Source of the DNA: Skermanella aerolata KACC 11604
Lineage (GTDB): Bacteria > Pseudomonadota > Alphaproteobacteria > Azospirillales > Azospirillaceae
DNA: 64,000 nucleotides
Assembly (NCBI RefSeq): GCF_000936425.1
Contig: NZ_AVFK01000017.1
Span: 92,115 to 156,114 of the forward strand
Direction of reading: 5' to 3'
The notes under the pieces were generated by a model. It searched no databases. It saw only the letters and a list, made by a program, of their open reading frames with translations, and was not told the origin of the DNA. Positions 28,261-38,406 of this stretch are shown piece after piece (position 1 is the first letter of the stretch; each line of letters opens with the position of its first letter). A program made the position numbers and the translations under genes.

Positions 28261-29199
28261 ATGTGGAACTACTCTGACAAGCTCAAGGAGCATTTCTTCA
28301 ATCCGAAGAATTCCGGTGTCCTTGAAGAGGCCAATGCCGTCGGCGAGGTCGGTTCGATTTCCTGCGGCGACGCGCTGCGCCTGATGCTCAAGGTCGAGCC
28401 GGAAACCCAGGTCATCCAGGACGCCCGGTTCCAGACATTCGGCTGCGGTTCCGCCATCGCGTCGTCCTCGGCCCTGACCGAGATGATCATCGGCAAGACC
28501 GTCGACGAAGCGCTGCTGGTCACCAACAAGGACATCGCCGACTATCTCCAAGGCCTGCCGCCGGAGAAGATGCACTGTTCGGTCATGGGCGCCGAGGCGC
28601 TGCGCGCCGCCATCGCCAATTACCGGGGCGAGGAGTGGGTGGACGACCATGACGAAGGCCAGCTGATCTGCAAGTGCTTCGGCATCGATGCGCCGATGAT
28701 CGAGCGTGCGGTCGAGGTCAACGGCCTGACCACGCTGGAAGAGGTCACCAACTACACCAAGGCCGGCGGTTCCTGCAAAACCTGCCACGAAGCGATCGAG
28801 GACGTGCTGGAAGCCGTGCTGGCGAAGCAGGGCAAGAAGCTGGAGCCGGCTGCCGGCGCGGCGGCTCCCGCCCCGGCGGTCATCGGCCTCGACCAGATCG
28901 CCCCGCTTGCGGCGCCCGTTACCGCCAAACCCGCCGCTCCGGCGAAGAAGCTGAGCAATGTCCAGCGCATGCAGATCGTGATCGCGGCGCTCGACGAGAT
29001 GCGGCCCTACCTGAAGGCCGACGGCGGCGATGTCGAGCTGATCGATATCGACGGCAAGAACATCTATGTCCGCCTGTCCGGAGCCTGTTCCGGCTGCCAG
29101 ATGGCGTCGGTGACGATCGAGGGCATCCAGACCAAGCTGGTCGAGAAGCTTGGCGAGCTGGTCCGCGTCATTCCCCACACGATGATGGCGGCGGAGTAG
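28261..29199 (+). CDS. nifU: NifU, Fe-S cluster scaffold
   Basis: A 312-aa three-domain scaffold. IscU-like domain with Cys35, Cys62 and Cys106; central [2Fe-2S] domain with Cys137, Cys139, Cys172 and Cys175; Ala/Pro-rich linker; C-terminal Nfu-like domain with CxxC at 276-279. It assembles [4Fe-4S] clusters from sulfur given by NifS for NifH and NifB. It precedes nifS by 6 bp. Confidence 0.97.
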   Translation: MWNYSDKLKEHFFNPKNSGVLEEANAVGEVGSISCGDALRLMLKVEPETQVIQDARFQTFGCGSAIASSSALTEMIIGKTVDEALLVTNKDIADYLQGLPPEKMHCSVMGAEALRAAIANYRGEEWVDDHDEGQLICKCFGIDAPMIERAVEVNGLTTLEEVTNYTKAGGSCKTCHEAIEDVLEAVLAKQGKKLEPAAGAAAPAPAVIGLDQIAPLAAPVTAKPAAPAKKLSNVQRMQIVIAALDEMRPYLKADGGDVELIDIDGKNIYVRLSGACSGCQMASVTIEGIQTKLVEKLGELVRVIPHTMMAAE

Positions 29200-29205
29200 G
29201 CGAAG

Positions 29206-30402
29206 ATGGGCATTTACCTGGACAACAACGCCACCACCCGCGTCGATGACGCGGTCGTCGCCGAAATGCTACCTCTCTTCACCGAGCATTTCGGCAATCC
29301 CTCCTCGATGCACGGCTACGGCGCCGCCGTCGGCGGCAAGATCGAGTGGGCACGCGGCGAAGTGCAGAAGCTGCTCGGCGCCGCCTTCGACACCGAGATC
29401 GTGTTCACCTCGGGCGGCACGGAATCCGACAATACCGCGATCCTGTCGGCGCTGAAGGCCTATCCCAAGCGCCGCGAAATCGTGACCTCGGTCGTCGAGC
29501 ACCCGGCCGTCCTCAGCTTCTGCGACTACCTGGAAAGCAAGGAAGGCTACAAAGTCCACCGCATTCCGGTGGACGGCAAGGGCGACCTGGATATGGCGGC
29601 CTACGAGGCGGCCCTGTCGGAAAACGTCGCCATCGTCTCCATCATGTGGGCCAACAACGAGACCGGCACCATCTTCCCGGTCGAGCAACTGGCTGTCATG
29701 GCGAAGAAGGTCGGTGCGCTGTTCCACACCGACGCGGTGCAGGCGGTCGGCAAGATCCCGATGGATCTCGCCAACTCGGAAATCGACATGCTGTCGCTGT
29801 CCGGACATAAGCTCCATGCCCCCAAGGGCGTCGGCGCACTGTACCTGAAGCGCGGCATCCGGTTCCGCCCGCTGTTCCGGGGCGGCCATCAGGAGCGCGG
29901 ACGCCGGGCTGGCACCGAGAACGCTCCGGCCATCGTCGGCTTGGGCAAGGCCTGCCAACTGGCGCGTGAGGCCCTGCCGGTAGAGTTGGGTCAGGTCGCA
30001 GCATTGCGCGACCGGCTGGAATCGGCGCTGATCGAGGCGATTCCCAATTGCTTCGTCACCGGCAATCCGGCCAACCGTCTGCCGAACACTGCCAACATCG
30101 CGTTCGAGTTCATCGAGGGCGAGGCGATCCTGCTGCTGATGAACGAGTTCGGCATCGCCGCGTCGTCCGGTTCGGCCTGCACCTCCGGCTCGCTCGAACC
30201 GAGCCATGTCATGCGGGCGATGGGCGTTCCCTATACCGCTGCCCATGGCGCCACCCGGTTCTCCCTCTCGCGCGACACCACGCAGGCGGAGATCGACAAG
30301 GTGATCGAGGTCATGCCGGGGATCATCGAGCGGCTGCGCAAGCTGTCGCCCTACTGGACCAACCAGGGCGCCAGCACGGCATTCCAGCCGGTCTATTCCT
30401 GA
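29206..30402 (+). CDS. nifS: NifS, cysteine desulfurase
   Basis: A 398-aa PLP enzyme giving sulfur to NifU. PLP lysine Lys202 (SGHKLHAPKG) and catalytic Cys325 (SSGSACTSG) are present, Cys325 at the same number as in Azotobacter NifS. It differs from the desulfurase encoded at 8508. A strong terminator-like hairpin follows 29 bp after the stop. Confidence 0.97.
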   Translation: MGIYLDNNATTRVDDAVVAEMLPLFTEHFGNPSSMHGYGAAVGGKIEWARGEVQKLLGAAFDTEIVFTSGGTESDNTAILSALKAYPKRREIVTSVVEHPAVLSFCDYLESKEGYKVHRIPVDGKGDLDMAAYEAALSENVAIVSIMWANNETGTIFPVEQLAVMAKKVGALFHTDAVQAVGKIPMDLANSEIDMLSLSGHKLHAPKGVGALYLKRGIRFRPLFRGGHQERGRRAGTENAPAIVGLGKACQLAREALPVELGQVAALRDRLESALIEAIPNCFVTGNPANRLPNTANIAFEFIEGEAILLLMNEFGIAASSGSACTSGSLEPSHVMRAMGVPYTAAHGATRFSLSRDTTQAEIDKVIEVMPGIIERLRKLSPYWTNQGASTAFQPVYS

Positions 30403-30431
30403 CCGAATCCATTTCTTCGAACTGACTTCCT

Positions 30432-30484
30432 AAGGAAGGGAGCCGCGGATCGCGGCTTGTCCCGCGGCTCCCTCCTTTTCTTTT
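30432..30484 (+). terminator. Rho-independent terminator between nifS and nifV
   Basis: Arms AAGGAAGGGAGCCGCGG (30432-30448) and CCGCGGCTCCCTCCTT (30462-30477) pair over 16 bp with one bulged A, followed by TTTTCTTTT. This is the best terminator in the window, and the nifV start codon is only about 30 bp further on. Confidence 0.8.
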
Positions 30485-30513
30485 CCCAGTGTCCGTTTTT
30501 TGAGGCTATTGCG

Positions 30514-31674
30514 ATGATCGAACCGCGCCTCGTCACGATCAACGACACCACGCTCCGCGACGGCGAACAGACCGCCGGCGTCGCCTTCACGATCGATGAG
30601 AAGATCGCCATCGCCCGTGCCCTGGACGCGGCCGGCGTGCCCGAACTCGAAATCGGCATTCCCGCCATGGGCGAGGAAGAGCGCGAGAGCATCCGCGCAG
30701 TCGTGGCCGCCGGTCTTGTCCGTGCCCGCTTAATGGTCTGGTGCCGCATGCGCGCCGACGACTTGAAGCTGGCGAAGGACTGCGGCGTTTCGATCGTCAA
30801 CATGTCGATGCCGGTATCCGACCTCCATATCCAGCGCAAACTGGGCCGCGACCGTACCTGGGCGCTCCAGCAGATCGACCGCCAGATCCGGTCGGCGAAG
30901 GATCTGGGCATGGACGTGAATTTCGGCGGCGAGGACAGCTCCCGCGCCGACATGGACTTCATGCTCCAGGTGGCGGAAACCGTACAGGCGGCGGGCGGGC
31001 AGCGCTTCCGCTTCGCCGATACGATGGGCGTGCTCGACCCGTTCGAAACATTCGCCTGCATCCAGCGTCTGCGCGCCAATACCGATCTGGAGATCGAGAT
31101 CCACGCCCACGACGATCTGGGGCTCGCCACGGCCAACTCGCTGGCCGCCGTGCGCGGCGGGGCGACCCATATCAACACCACCGTCAACGGGCTGGGCGAG
31201 CGGGCCGGCAACGCCGCGCTGGAAGAGATCGTGATGGCGATGCGCCATCTCTACCGCCTGGACAGCGGCGTCGATTCGCTGCGGCTTGCGGCGATTTCCG
31301 AACTGGTGGCGGCTGCATCCAACCGGCCGGTCCCGATCAACAAGAGCATCGTCGGCGGCGCAGTCTTCACCCACGAGTCCGGCATCCATGTCGACGGGCT
31401 GATGCGCGATCCGCTGACGTATCAGGGTATCGATCCTGCCGAACTGGGACGGTGGCACAGCATCGTGCTGGGCAAGCATTCCGGCTCCGCCGCGATCAAG
31501 CTGGCCTATTCGGGCCTTGGCATCGAGGTCAGCGACACCGAGGCTCAGGCGATCCTGCCGCGTGTGCGTAGTCTGGCAGGTTCCCACAAACGGCCGCCGA
31601 CCTCCGACGAACTCGTCCGGTTTCATTACGAAATTGTGGTAGAGAACTCGCCAGAGGCCGCTTTGGTTTCCTGA
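30514..31674 (+). CDS. nifV: NifV, homocitrate synthase
   Basis: A 386-aa enzyme of the DRE-TIM metallolyase family making homocitrate, the organic ligand of FeMo-cofactor, from acetyl-CoA and 2-oxoglutarate. Visible: [16 protein letters not shown] at the N-terminus, the metal-binding HAHDDLG motif and [13 protein letters not shown]. The ATG at 30514 follows TGAGG. It directly follows a strong terminator, so its expression may depend on read-through from nifS. Confidence 0.96.
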   Translation: MIEPRLVTINDTTLRDGEQTAGVAFTIDEKIAIARALDAAGVPELEIGIPAMGEEERESIRAVVAAGLVRARLMVWCRMRADDLKLAKDCGVSIVNMSMPVSDLHIQRKLGRDRTWALQQIDRQIRSAKDLGMDVNFGGEDSSRADMDFMLQVAETVQAAGGQRFRFADTMGVLDPFETFACIQRLRANTDLEIEIHAHDDLGLATANSLAAVRGGATHINTTVNGLGERAGNAALEEIVMAMRHLYRLDSGVDSLRLAAISELVAAASNRPVPINKSIVGGAVFTHESGIHVDGLMRDPLTYQGIDPAELGRWHSIVLGKHSGSAAIKLAYSGLGIEVSDTEAQAILPRVRSLAGSHKRPPTSDELVRFHYEIVVENSPEAALVS

Positions 31675-31700
31675 CACAACATAAGCGGGAGGTTCCCGGC

Positions 31701-32540
31701 ATGACCGGAATGAGCGACGCAACCCCCGACCAGTCTTCCCCATCCCTTGGGGGCGAACTCGGTATCTGGCGATTGCTGTGCGAGGATGTGGCGTGCGTCG
31801 CCCAGCGCGATCCCGCTGCCCGTGGAACCTTCGACGTCCTGACCTGCTATCCCGGTATTCACGCGCTGATCGCTTACCGGATCGCCAATGCCCTGTGGCA
31901 CCGTGGCGCACGCTGGCCCGCTCGCTTTTTGAGCTACATGGGGCGCATGATCACCAACATCGATATCCATCCCGGCGCAACCATCGGACGCCGCTTCTTT
32001 ATCGACCATGGAGCGGGCGTCGTGATCGGTGAGACCTCGGTGGTCGGCGACGATGTCACGCTTTACCATGGTGTCACCCTGGGCGGAACGAGCTGGAACA
32101 AAGGCAAGCGCCACCCGACGCTGGAAGACGGCGTCATGTGCGGGGCGGGCGCCAAGATCCTGGGGCCGATCACGATCGGCCGCAACGGCAGGGTAGGGGC
32201 CAATTCGGTGGTGACCAAGGACGTCCCGCCGGAAATGACGGTGGTCGGCATCCCCGGACGCATCGTCAAGCCGGTCGAGCGCCGCTTCACCGATCATGGC
32301 ATCGATCTGGACCACCACCTGATGCCCGACCCGGTCGGCCGGGCGCTCGCCTGCCTGATCGACCATATCAACAGAATCGAAAGCCGGCTGGATCAGCATA
32401 CCGCCGACGAAGTCACCGGTGCCTTGCACGATGCCCTGGAGGGTATCGTCTGCGCCCGGTGCGGCAACAGCTGCGACCAGCCCGGCTGCATCCTGCCGGG
32501 ATGCGAAAACACGCCCGGCGGACCTTCCTGCAAACACTGA
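31701..32540 (+). CDS. cysE: Serine O-acetyltransferase (nif-linked CysE) with Cys-rich tail
   Basis: A 279-aa left-handed beta-helix acetyltransferase ([23 protein letters not shown]...[20 protein letters not shown]). It makes O-acetylserine, so it boosts cysteine for NifS. After the hexapeptide domain, a C-terminal tail carries seven cysteines ([18 protein letters not shown] plus one near the end), not usual for CysE. It lies between nifV and nifW, matching the Azospirillum orf4 position. Confidence 0.93.
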   Translation: MTGMSDATPDQSSPSLGGELGIWRLLCEDVACVAQRDPAARGTFDVLTCYPGIHALIAYRIANALWHRGARWPARFLSYMGRMITNIDIHPGATIGRRFFIDHGAGVVIGETSVVGDDVTLYHGVTLGGTSWNKGKRHPTLEDGVMCGAGAKILGPITIGRNGRVGANSVVTKDVPPEMTVVGIPGRIVKPVERRFTDHGIDLDHHLMPDPVGRALACLIDHINRIESRLDQHTADEVTGALHDALEGIVCARCGNSCDQPGCILPGCENTPGGPSCKH

Positions 32541-32580
32541 GATTTCGCTCTGAACCTCCAGAACCACGAGGAATACCCGG

Positions 32581-32916
32581 ATGAGCAGCTTTTATGACGA
32601 ATTGGAAGATCTCGAAACCGCCGAGGATTTTCTGCGGTTCTTCGGGATCGAGTTCGATGCCCGTGTCGTTCATGTCAACCGGCTTCATATCCTCCAGCGG
32701 TTTCACGATTACCTGACCGAGGAAACCAACCTCGACACGTTGTCCGACGAACTGCTGCGCGACCGCTACAAGGCGCTCATTTCCTTGGCCTATGCCGACT
32801 TCGTCAAGTCGGACGCGATCGCGGAGAAGGTGTTCAAGGTCCACAAGGAGCAGGCCGACCGCCATAACGCCAGCTTCGTTTCGCTCGAGAGCCTGACGCT
32901 CTCCGGCGTCCGGTGA
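32581..32916 (+). CDS. nifW: NifW, nitrogenase-stabilising/protective protein
   Basis: A 111-aa helical protein (LEDLETAEDFLRFFGIEFDARVVHVNRLHILQRFHDYL) typical of NifW, which binds MoFe protein and is thought to protect or help finish it under oxygen. It starts 40 bp after cysE and precedes the fixA control region. Confidence 0.95.
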   Translation: MSSFYDELEDLETAEDFLRFFGIEFDARVVHVNRLHILQRFHDYLTEETNLDTLSDELLRDRYKALISLAYADFVKSDAIAEKVFKVHKEQADRHNASFVSLESLTLSGVR

Positions 32917-32939
32917 CAAAGCCGACAACCACTGATTCC

Positions 32940-32955
32940 TGTCAGATAGGCGACA
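32940..32955 (+). promoter_or_regulatory. NifA upstream activator sequence before fixA
   Basis: TGT-CAGATAGGCG-ACA matches TGT-N10-ACA exactly, 105 bp upstream of the sigma-54 promoter at 33045. Confidence 0.78.
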
Positions 32956-33044
32956 AGCTCCGTTACCTCGACCGACACCTGGCAGCGTTATAAAAGACTC
33001 TTTTGAATCAGTGTCTTAGGTGCAGGGACCAGAAGGTTTTCGAG

Positions 33045-33061
33045 TTGGCACGGTCCCTGCA
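33045..33061 (+). promoter_or_regulatory. Sigma-54 promoter of fixABCX
   Basis: TTGGCACGGTCCCTGCA carries a full TGGCAC and GC ten bases after GG, the closest match to consensus in the window. The fixA start is 55 bp downstream. Confidence 0.9.
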
Positions 33062-33115
33062 TTGACAGGAAATTCAGCAAGCCCCTTCCGGGGCGATAGT
33101 CGAGAGGATAGCGGG

Positions 33116-33946
33116 ATGCACATCGTCGTCTGTATCAAGCAGGTGCCCGACAGCGCCCAGATCCGGATCCATCCGGTTACCAACACCATCATGCGTCAGG
33201 GCGTGCCGGCGATCATCAATCCGTACGACCTGTTCTCTCTGGAAGAGGCGTTGCGGCTGAAGGACCGGTTCGGCGGCCGCGTCACGGTCCTGACCATGGG
33301 GCCGCCGATGGCGGAAGCGTCGCTCAGGAAGGCCCTGTCCTTCGGCGCCACCCACGCCGTCCTGCTGACCGACCGCAAGTTCGCCGGTTCCGATACCCTC
33401 GCGACCTCCTATGCCCTGACCTCGGCGATCCGCAAGCTGCATGAGGAAGAGCCGGTCGACATGGTGTTCTGCGGCAAGCAGACGATCGACGGCGACACCG
33501 CCCAGGTCGGTCCCGGCATTGCGACCCGCATGAACATGCAGCAGTTGACCTATGTCGCCAAGATCGAGGACGTGAACCTGGAGAGCCGGGAGATCACGGT
33601 CCACCGCCGGTCCGAAGGCGGCGTGCAGGTGCTGAAGAGCCAGTTGCCGGCCATGATCACGATGCTCGAAGGCTCCAACACGATGCGCTTCGGCACCATG
33701 GACGACATGTTCCGCGCCGCCCGGACGCCGCTGATGAACTGGAACAAGGACACCTGCGTCGATGACGAGAGCAAGGTCGGCCTGAAGGGCTCGCCCACCG
33801 TCGTTTCCAAGGTGTTCGTGCCCAAGCCGCGCGCCCAGAAGGCGAAGATGGTCACCGCCGAAGGCGGTTCTCCCGCACTCGCCGCCGCCGCGGTGGACAT
33901 GCTTTTCACGACCTATCCCAAGTTGGCCACCGATCTGGCGGGGTAG
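33116..33946 (+). CDS. fixA: FixA, electron-transfer flavoprotein beta-type subunit
   Basis: A 276-aa ETF-beta homologue (VVCIKQVPDSAQIRIHP, NPYDLFSLEEALRLKD). With FixB, FixC and FixX it bifurcates electrons from NADH to quinone and to ferredoxin or flavodoxin for nitrogenase. The ATG at 33116 follows GAGGATAG; in-frame upstream sequence overlaps the promoter. Confidence 0.96.
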   Translation: MHIVVCIKQVPDSAQIRIHPVTNTIMRQGVPAIINPYDLFSLEEALRLKDRFGGRVTVLTMGPPMAEASLRKALSFGATHAVLLTDRKFAGSDTLATSYALTSAIRKLHEEEPVDMVFCGKQTIDGDTAQVGPGIATRMNMQQLTYVAKIEDVNLESREITVHRRSEGGVQVLKSQLPAMITMLEGSNTMRFGTMDDMFRAARTPLMNWNKDTCVDDESKVGLKGSPTVVSKVFVPKPRAQKAKMVTAEGGSPALAAAAVDMLFTTYPKLATDLAG

Positions 33947-34039
33947 TGGGGCGGCGCCTGGCTGGCTGCCGGCACCCCTCGACCCGAACCGGTTTTCCTT
34001 GGTCCGCTGAACCCCTTGATTTGAGACTGTGAGGCTGAC

Positions 34040-35143
34040 ATGAGCCAAGCGCCTGCCAATCCACCCTCCGCAAAGAAGGCCGCCGGCGGCCGTAAGCTTG
34101 AACTTCCCGAAGAGTTGAAGGTCTACAAGGGCGTCTGGGTCATCGTCGAGCAGGAGCGCGGCAAGGTCCACACCGTCTCGTACGAGTTGCTCGGCGAAGC
34201 GCGCAAGCTGGCCGACAAGCTGGGCGTCGAAGTGGGCGCCGTGGTCCTGGGCGCCCCCGGTCCCTTCATCAACGAGATCTCCGGCGAGGCCATCTCCTAC
34301 GGCGCCGACGTGGTCTACACCGTGCTGGACCCTGTTCTGGCGGAATACCGCACCGAGCCGTATTCCAAGGTGATGACCGACGTGGTCAATACCTTCAAGC
34401 CGGAAATCGTGCTGCTGGGCGCCTCGACGCTTGGCCGTGATCTGGCCGGCGCCATCGCCACGACGCTGCTGACCGGCCTGACCGCCGACTGCACCGAACT
34501 GGACATCAGTCCCGAGAACCGCAGTCTGGCCGCCACCCGCCCGACTTTCGGCGGCACTCTGCTCTGCACCATTCAGACGCTGGCCTACCGGCCGCAGATG
34601 GCGACGATCCGGCCGCGCGTCATGCAGATGCCGGAAAAGGACCTGACCCGCACCGGCCGCATCGTCGAAGTCACGCCGAACTTGGCCGAAGAAGTCTTCG
34701 TCACCAAGGTGCTGGACTTCATTCCCGACCGCGACCAGCAGGAAGCGCAGCTCGCCTTCGCCGACATCATCATCGGCGGCGGCAAGGGCTTGCAGAAGCC
34801 CGAGAACTTCAAGCTGATCTGGGATCTGGCCGAAGTGCTGGGCGCGGAGGTCGGGGCTTCCCGGCCGTGCGTCCAGGCCGGCTGGGTGTCGGGCGACCGG
34901 CAGATCGGCCAGACCGGCAAGACGATCCGCCCCAAGCTCTACATCGCCGCCGGCATCTCGGGTGCGATCCAGCATCGCGTCGGCTGCGAGAACTCCGACG
35001 TGATCCTCGCGATCAATTCCGACCCGAACGCACCGATCTTCGACTTCGCCCATCACGGCATCGTCGGCGACGCGCTGCAAATTCTCCCGGCTCTGACGGA
35101 ACAGTTCCGCCAGCGTCGTCTGGTCAACCGCAAGGCGAGCTGA
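34040..35143 (+). CDS. fixB: FixB, electron-transfer flavoprotein alpha-type subunit
   Basis: A 367-aa ETF-alpha homologue. The C-terminal FAD-binding part is clear ([41 protein letters not shown]). The charged Lys-rich N-terminus ([18 protein letters not shown]) is common in FixB. It forms the flavin-bifurcating FixAB part of the complex. Confidence 0.96.
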   Translation: MSQAPANPPSAKKAAGGRKLELPEELKVYKGVWVIVEQERGKVHTVSYELLGEARKLADKLGVEVGAVVLGAPGPFINEISGEAISYGADVVYTVLDPVLAEYRTEPYSKVMTDVVNTFKPEIVLLGASTLGRDLAGAIATTLLTGLTADCTELDISPENRSLAATRPTFGGTLLCTIQTLAYRPQMATIRPRVMQMPEKDLTRTGRIVEVTPNLAEEVFVTKVLDFIPDRDQQEAQLAFADIIIGGGKGLQKPENFKLIWDLAEVLGAEVGASRPCVQAGWVSGDRQIGQTGKTIRPKLYIAAGISGAIQHRVGCENSDVILAINSDPNAPIFDFAHHGIVGDALQILPALTEQFRQRRLVNRKAS

Positions 35144-35166
35144 CCACCGCCAGAGGAGTGCCTGAC

Positions 35167-36468
35167 ATGGTTGAAAAATTCGATGCCATCGTCGTCGGCG
35201 CCGGTCCTTCCGGCAACTCGGCGGCGTATACCCTGGCCAAAGCCGGCCTGAAGGTTTTGCAGATCGAGCGCGGCGAATATTCCGGTTCCAAGAATGTCCA
35301 GGGCGCCATCATGTACGCCGATGCCCTGGAAAAGATCATCCCCGACTTCCGCGAGGATGCGCCGCTGGAGCGGCATGTCATCGAACAGCGGATCTGGTTG
35401 CTGGGCGACGACAGCTATATCGGCACCAATTACCGGTCCGACAGCTTCAACAGCGAGAAGCCGAACCGCTACACGATCATCCGTTCCCAGTTCGACCGCT
35501 GGTTCAACGAGAAGGTCCGGGAAGCCGGCGCCCTCGTCATCTGCGAAACCACCGTCACCGAACTGCTGCGCGACGCCAACGGCAAGGTCTACGGCGTCCG
35601 CACCGACCGCGTGAACGGTGAAGTCCACGCCGACGTGGTCATCATGGCCGACGGCGTCAACGCCCTGCTAGCCCGCCGCGCCGACTTCCAGAAGGAACTT
35701 CCGCCGGAGAACGTGGCGCTGGCGGTCAAGGAAATCCACTTCATCGATCCTGCCCTGATCGAGCAGCGTTTCCAGGTCAAGGACGACGAAGGCGTCGTCA
35801 TCGAGATCATGGGCAAAGTCACCGGCGGCATGGTCGGCACCGCGTTCCTGTATACCAACAAGGAATCGCTGACGATCGGCATCGGCTGCCTGATCTCTGA
35901 CTTCAAGGAAAAGGGAATCACGCCCTACAAGCTCCTTGAGGACTTGAAGAACCATCCCGTGATCAAGCCGCTGATCGAAGGCGGCGAGGTCAAGGAATAC
36001 GCCGGCCACCTGATCCCCGAGGGCGGCTACAAGGCGGTTCCGCAGTGCTACGGCGATGGCTGGATGGTGGTCGGTGATGCAGCCCATCTCAACAACGCCG
36101 CCCATCGCGAAGGCTCCAACCTTGCCATGACCAGCGGTCGTTTCGCTGCCGAAACGGTCATCGAGCTGAAGAAGCTGGGCAAGGCGCCGGTGGCGTCCAA
36201 CCTTGCGCTCTACAAGAAGAAGCTCGATGACAGCTTCGTCCTGAAGGACCTGAAGAAGTACCGCAACCTGCCCGGCATCATGCACATGTCGCCGCAGTTC
36301 TTCGGTGCCTACCCGGATCTGCTGAACGGCGCCGCCCACGACCTGTTCACGGTCGATGGCGTCGATAAGAAGACGAAGGAAAACAAGATCCTGAAGTCGT
36401 TCGTCAAGCGGCGGTCGGTCTTCGGTCTGATGGGTGACGCATTCAAGCTGGCGAGGGCTTTCCGATGA
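35167..36468 (+). CDS. fixC: FixC, ETF-quinone oxidoreductase-like flavoprotein
   Basis: A 433-aa FAD protein with the GxGxxG motif at its start ([13 protein letters not shown]) and [16 protein letters not shown] in the second FAD region. It passes electrons to the quinone pool within FixABCX. The ATG at 35167 follows AGGAG; the last bases overlap fixX (ATGA). Confidence 0.96.
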   Translation: MVEKFDAIVVGAGPSGNSAAYTLAKAGLKVLQIERGEYSGSKNVQGAIMYADALEKIIPDFREDAPLERHVIEQRIWLLGDDSYIGTNYRSDSFNSEKPNRYTIIRSQFDRWFNEKVREAGALVICETTVTELLRDANGKVYGVRTDRVNGEVHADVVIMADGVNALLARRADFQKELPPENVALAVKEIHFIDPALIEQRFQVKDDEGVVIEIMGKVTGGMVGTAFLYTNKESLTIGIGCLISDFKEKGITPYKLLEDLKNHPVIKPLIEGGEVKEYAGHLIPEGGYKAVPQCYGDGWMVVGDAAHLNNAAHREGSNLAMTSGRFAAETVIELKKLGKAPVASNLALYKKKLDDSFVLKDLKKYRNLPGIMHMSPQFFGAYPDLLNGAAHDLFTVDGVDKKTKENKILKSFVKRRSVFGLMGDAFKLARAFR

Positions 36469-36758
36469 GCATAATCAAGGTTGAAGACAAGCTTTATCAG
36501 AACCGGTACATCGTCGACGAGAACCGGCCGCATATCCAGATTAAGGACGCTGACGTCTGCGCCACCCAGTGCAAGACCCAGCCCTGCACTTTCTGCTGCC
36601 CTGCCAATTGCTATTCGGCGGAAGAGGACGGCAAGGTCAATCTGGTGACCGACGGCTGCCTGGAATGCGGCACCTGCCGGGTGATCTGCCAGGACAACGG
36701 CAACATCTCGTGGAACTACCCGCGCGGCGGGTATGGGATCAGCTACAAGTTCGGCTGA
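36465..36758 (+). CDS. fixX: FixX, ferredoxin-like protein
   Basis: A 97-aa [4Fe-4S] ferredoxin-like subunit with [11 protein letters not shown] and earlier cysteines ([18 protein letters not shown]). It overlaps fixC by four bases and closes the fixABCX operon. Confidence 0.95.
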   Translation: MSIIKVEDKLYQNRYIVDENRPHIQIKDADVCATQCKTQPCTFCCPANCYSAEEDGKVNLVTDGCLECGTCRVICQDNGNISWNYPRGGYGISYKFG

Positions 36759-36790
36759 TCCGCAGCCCGCGAAAGCGACTTGAATGAAAA

Positions 36791-36821
36791 GGGCTCCGGG
36801 AGGTCGAACCTCCCGGAGCCC
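36791..36821 (+). terminator. Terminator hairpin after fixX
   Basis: A perfect 14-bp stem, GGGCTCCGGGAGGT (36791-36804) with ACCTCCCGGAGCCC (36808-36821), and a 3-nt loop. No T-tract follows. Confidence 0.65.
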
Positions 36822-36847
36822 GATGACATTTGCCGCTTCGGTCAGCA

Positions 36848-36877
36848 ATGTGTATGATATGCCAACTTGATACACAT
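36848..36877 (+). promoter_or_regulatory. Inverted-repeat operator before vapB
   Basis: ATGTGTAT (36848-36855) and ATACACAT (36870-36877) form a perfect inverted repeat just upstream of the antitoxin start, the usual place for autoregulation by a VapBC complex. Confidence 0.6.
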
Positions 36878-36886
36878 AGGCTCGCC

Positions 36887-37093
36887 ATGCGGACCAATAT
36901 CGACATTGACGACGCTCTCATTTCGGAAGCCATGGCTGCGAGCGGCCTGACGACCAAGAAGGCGGTCGTAGAAGAAGCGCTGCGCCGTCTTGTTCGTCAG
37001 AAACAGGAAGAGCAAACCTTGGCGCTCTACGGCACCGTGGACTGGGAAGGCGATCTTGAGCAAAGCCGGCTGGGCCGGGCTGATGCGGCATGA
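36887..37093 (+). CDS. vapB: VapB-type antitoxin
   Basis: A 68-aa protein from the ATG at 36887 (MRTNIDIDDALISEAMAASGLTTKKAVVEEALRRLV), matching the short VapB/DUF2191 antitoxins with a ribbon-helix-helix N-terminus. Its end overlaps the PIN toxin start by four bases. A palindromic operator precedes it. Confidence 0.88.
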   Translation: MRTNIDIDDALISEAMAASGLTTKKAVVEEALRRLVRQKQEEQTLALYGTVDWEGDLEQSRLGRADAA

Positions 37094-37479
37094 TTGTCGT
37101 TGATACTACCGTCTGGATCGACTTCTTTCGTGCCAAGGACACGGAGCAGACGGTGAAACTCCGCCGCCTGATCGGTCGCGAGCTGATCCTGATCGGCGAC
37201 ATCGTACTGGTCGAGATCCTGCAAGGCCTTCGTGACGATGCTCAGGCGAACCGTGTGGAGCGAGCGTTGAGGGTTCACAGGGTCGAACCGATGCTGTCCA
37301 GCGAACTGGCTTCGAAGGTTGCTTCCAACTACCGTCTGCTGCGGGCGAAAGGCATTACCGTCCGCAAAACGATCGACATGATCATCGGAACCTTCTGCAT
37401 CGAAGGCGGACATGGGTTGCTGCATTCGGATCGTGACTTCGATCCTATGCAGGATCATCTTGGTCTATCCGTAGTTTAG
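37090..37479 (+). CDS. vapC: VapC-type PIN-domain ribonuclease toxin
   Basis: A 129-aa PIN domain. The first acidic residue is in IVVDTTVWIDFFRA, the second in VEILQGLRDD, and the third acidic cluster in DMIIGTFCIEGGHGLLHSDRDFDP. These fit a Mg-dependent RNase. It is translationally coupled to its antitoxin. Confidence 0.9.
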   Translation: MIVVDTTVWIDFFRAKDTEQTVKLRRLIGRELILIGDIVLVEILQGLRDDAQANRVERALRVHRVEPMLSSELASKVASNYRLLRAKGITVRKTIDMIIGTFCIEGGHGLLHSDRDFDPMQDHLGLSVV

Positions 37480-37492
37480 CGCCGCCTCGGCA

Positions 37493-37533
37493 GGCCTTCG
37501 CCCATAGGCGAAGGCCTTCAATACGCCGATTTT
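37493..37533 (+). terminator. Terminator between vapC and convergent pal
   Basis: A perfect 10-bp stem, GGCCTTCGCC (37493-37502) with GGCGAAGGCC (37507-37516), a CATA loop, and a run of seven T at 37530 in the plus direction. It separates the convergent genes. Confidence 0.6.
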
Positions 37534-37534
37534 T

Positions 37535-38119
37535 TTAATTCACCATCGTCACCGCTCGGCGGTTCTGCGACCAGGCCTGTTCGCCGGAAGCGCCGATTGC
37601 GGGGCGTTCCTTGCCGTAGCTGAGGGTCGCGACGCGGTTCGGCGAGATGCCGCGGGCGACGAGGTAGTTCTTGGCGGCGGAGGCGCGGCGGTCACCCAAG
37701 GCGAGGTTGTATTCCCGCGTGCCGCGTTCGTCGGAGTGGCCTTCGATGGTGACGCTGACGTTGCCGTACTGCTTGAGCCACTGGGCCTGTCGGTCCAGGG
37801 TGGCGCGCGCTTCGGCGGTCAGGTCCACTTGGTCGTAGCCGAAGAAGACGCGATCTCCGACATTGGCGGCGAGGTCCTGCTGCGAGCCCGGACCGCCCGG
37901 AACGTTTGTGCGGCCATTCATCGCACCCCCGACGCCACCCGCGCCACCGGCCCCAAGAGCGCCGCTCCCGACGCCGCCCGGTCCGCCCGCGCCGTTTCCA
38001 TAACCCTGGGCACCGCTTACCGCACCCATGCCGCTGCTGCTGGCGGCGTCCCACGGCGTCGATTCGCAGGCCGTCAACACGAGCAGGGCACCGAGAATCC
38101 CGAAAAGCTTCAACCGCAT
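37535..38119 (-). CDS. pal: Pal, peptidoglycan-associated lipoprotein
   Basis: A 194-aa outer-membrane lipoprotein with a signal peptide and lipobox LTAC (Cys18). The mature part has an unusually Gly-rich, low-complexity linker (about 40 residues) before the OmpA-like domain (VTIEGHSDERGTREYNLALGDRRASAAKNYL). It joins outer membrane to peptidoglycan in the Tol-Pal system. No tol genes are adjacent. Confidence 0.93.
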   Translation of the reverse strand: MRLKLFGILGALLVLTACESTPWDAASSSGMGAVSGAQGYGNGAGGPGGVGSGALGAGGAGGVGGAMNGRTNVPGGPGSQQDLAANVGDRVFFGYDQVDLTAEARATLDRQAQWLKQYGNVSVTIEGHSDERGTREYNLALGDRRASAAKNYLVARGISPNRVATLSYGKERPAIGASGEQAWSQNRRAVTMVN

Positions 38120-38406
38120 AGCATACCCTTTATGACGACTGGCCTATAAATGTCCCGAGACACATAGGGGAACATGGCTACCAAATGGTTAACAAACCGC
38201 ACGCAGTGCTGTGCCCATGCAACACACTAGGCACCACCCCCTGCGACACGGTAGCCAAGTGATAGCTGTCACATACCCATCTGCGCAAACTGCATTAGAG
38301 TGTCTTATCGTTACAGTGCGGTGCAAAAGGCATCCTTGGTAACGAGGACGTACCACCCATCTCTGAGTAGCCCTTCAACAACCACTCACCCCCAGAAAAA
38401 ACGGCC

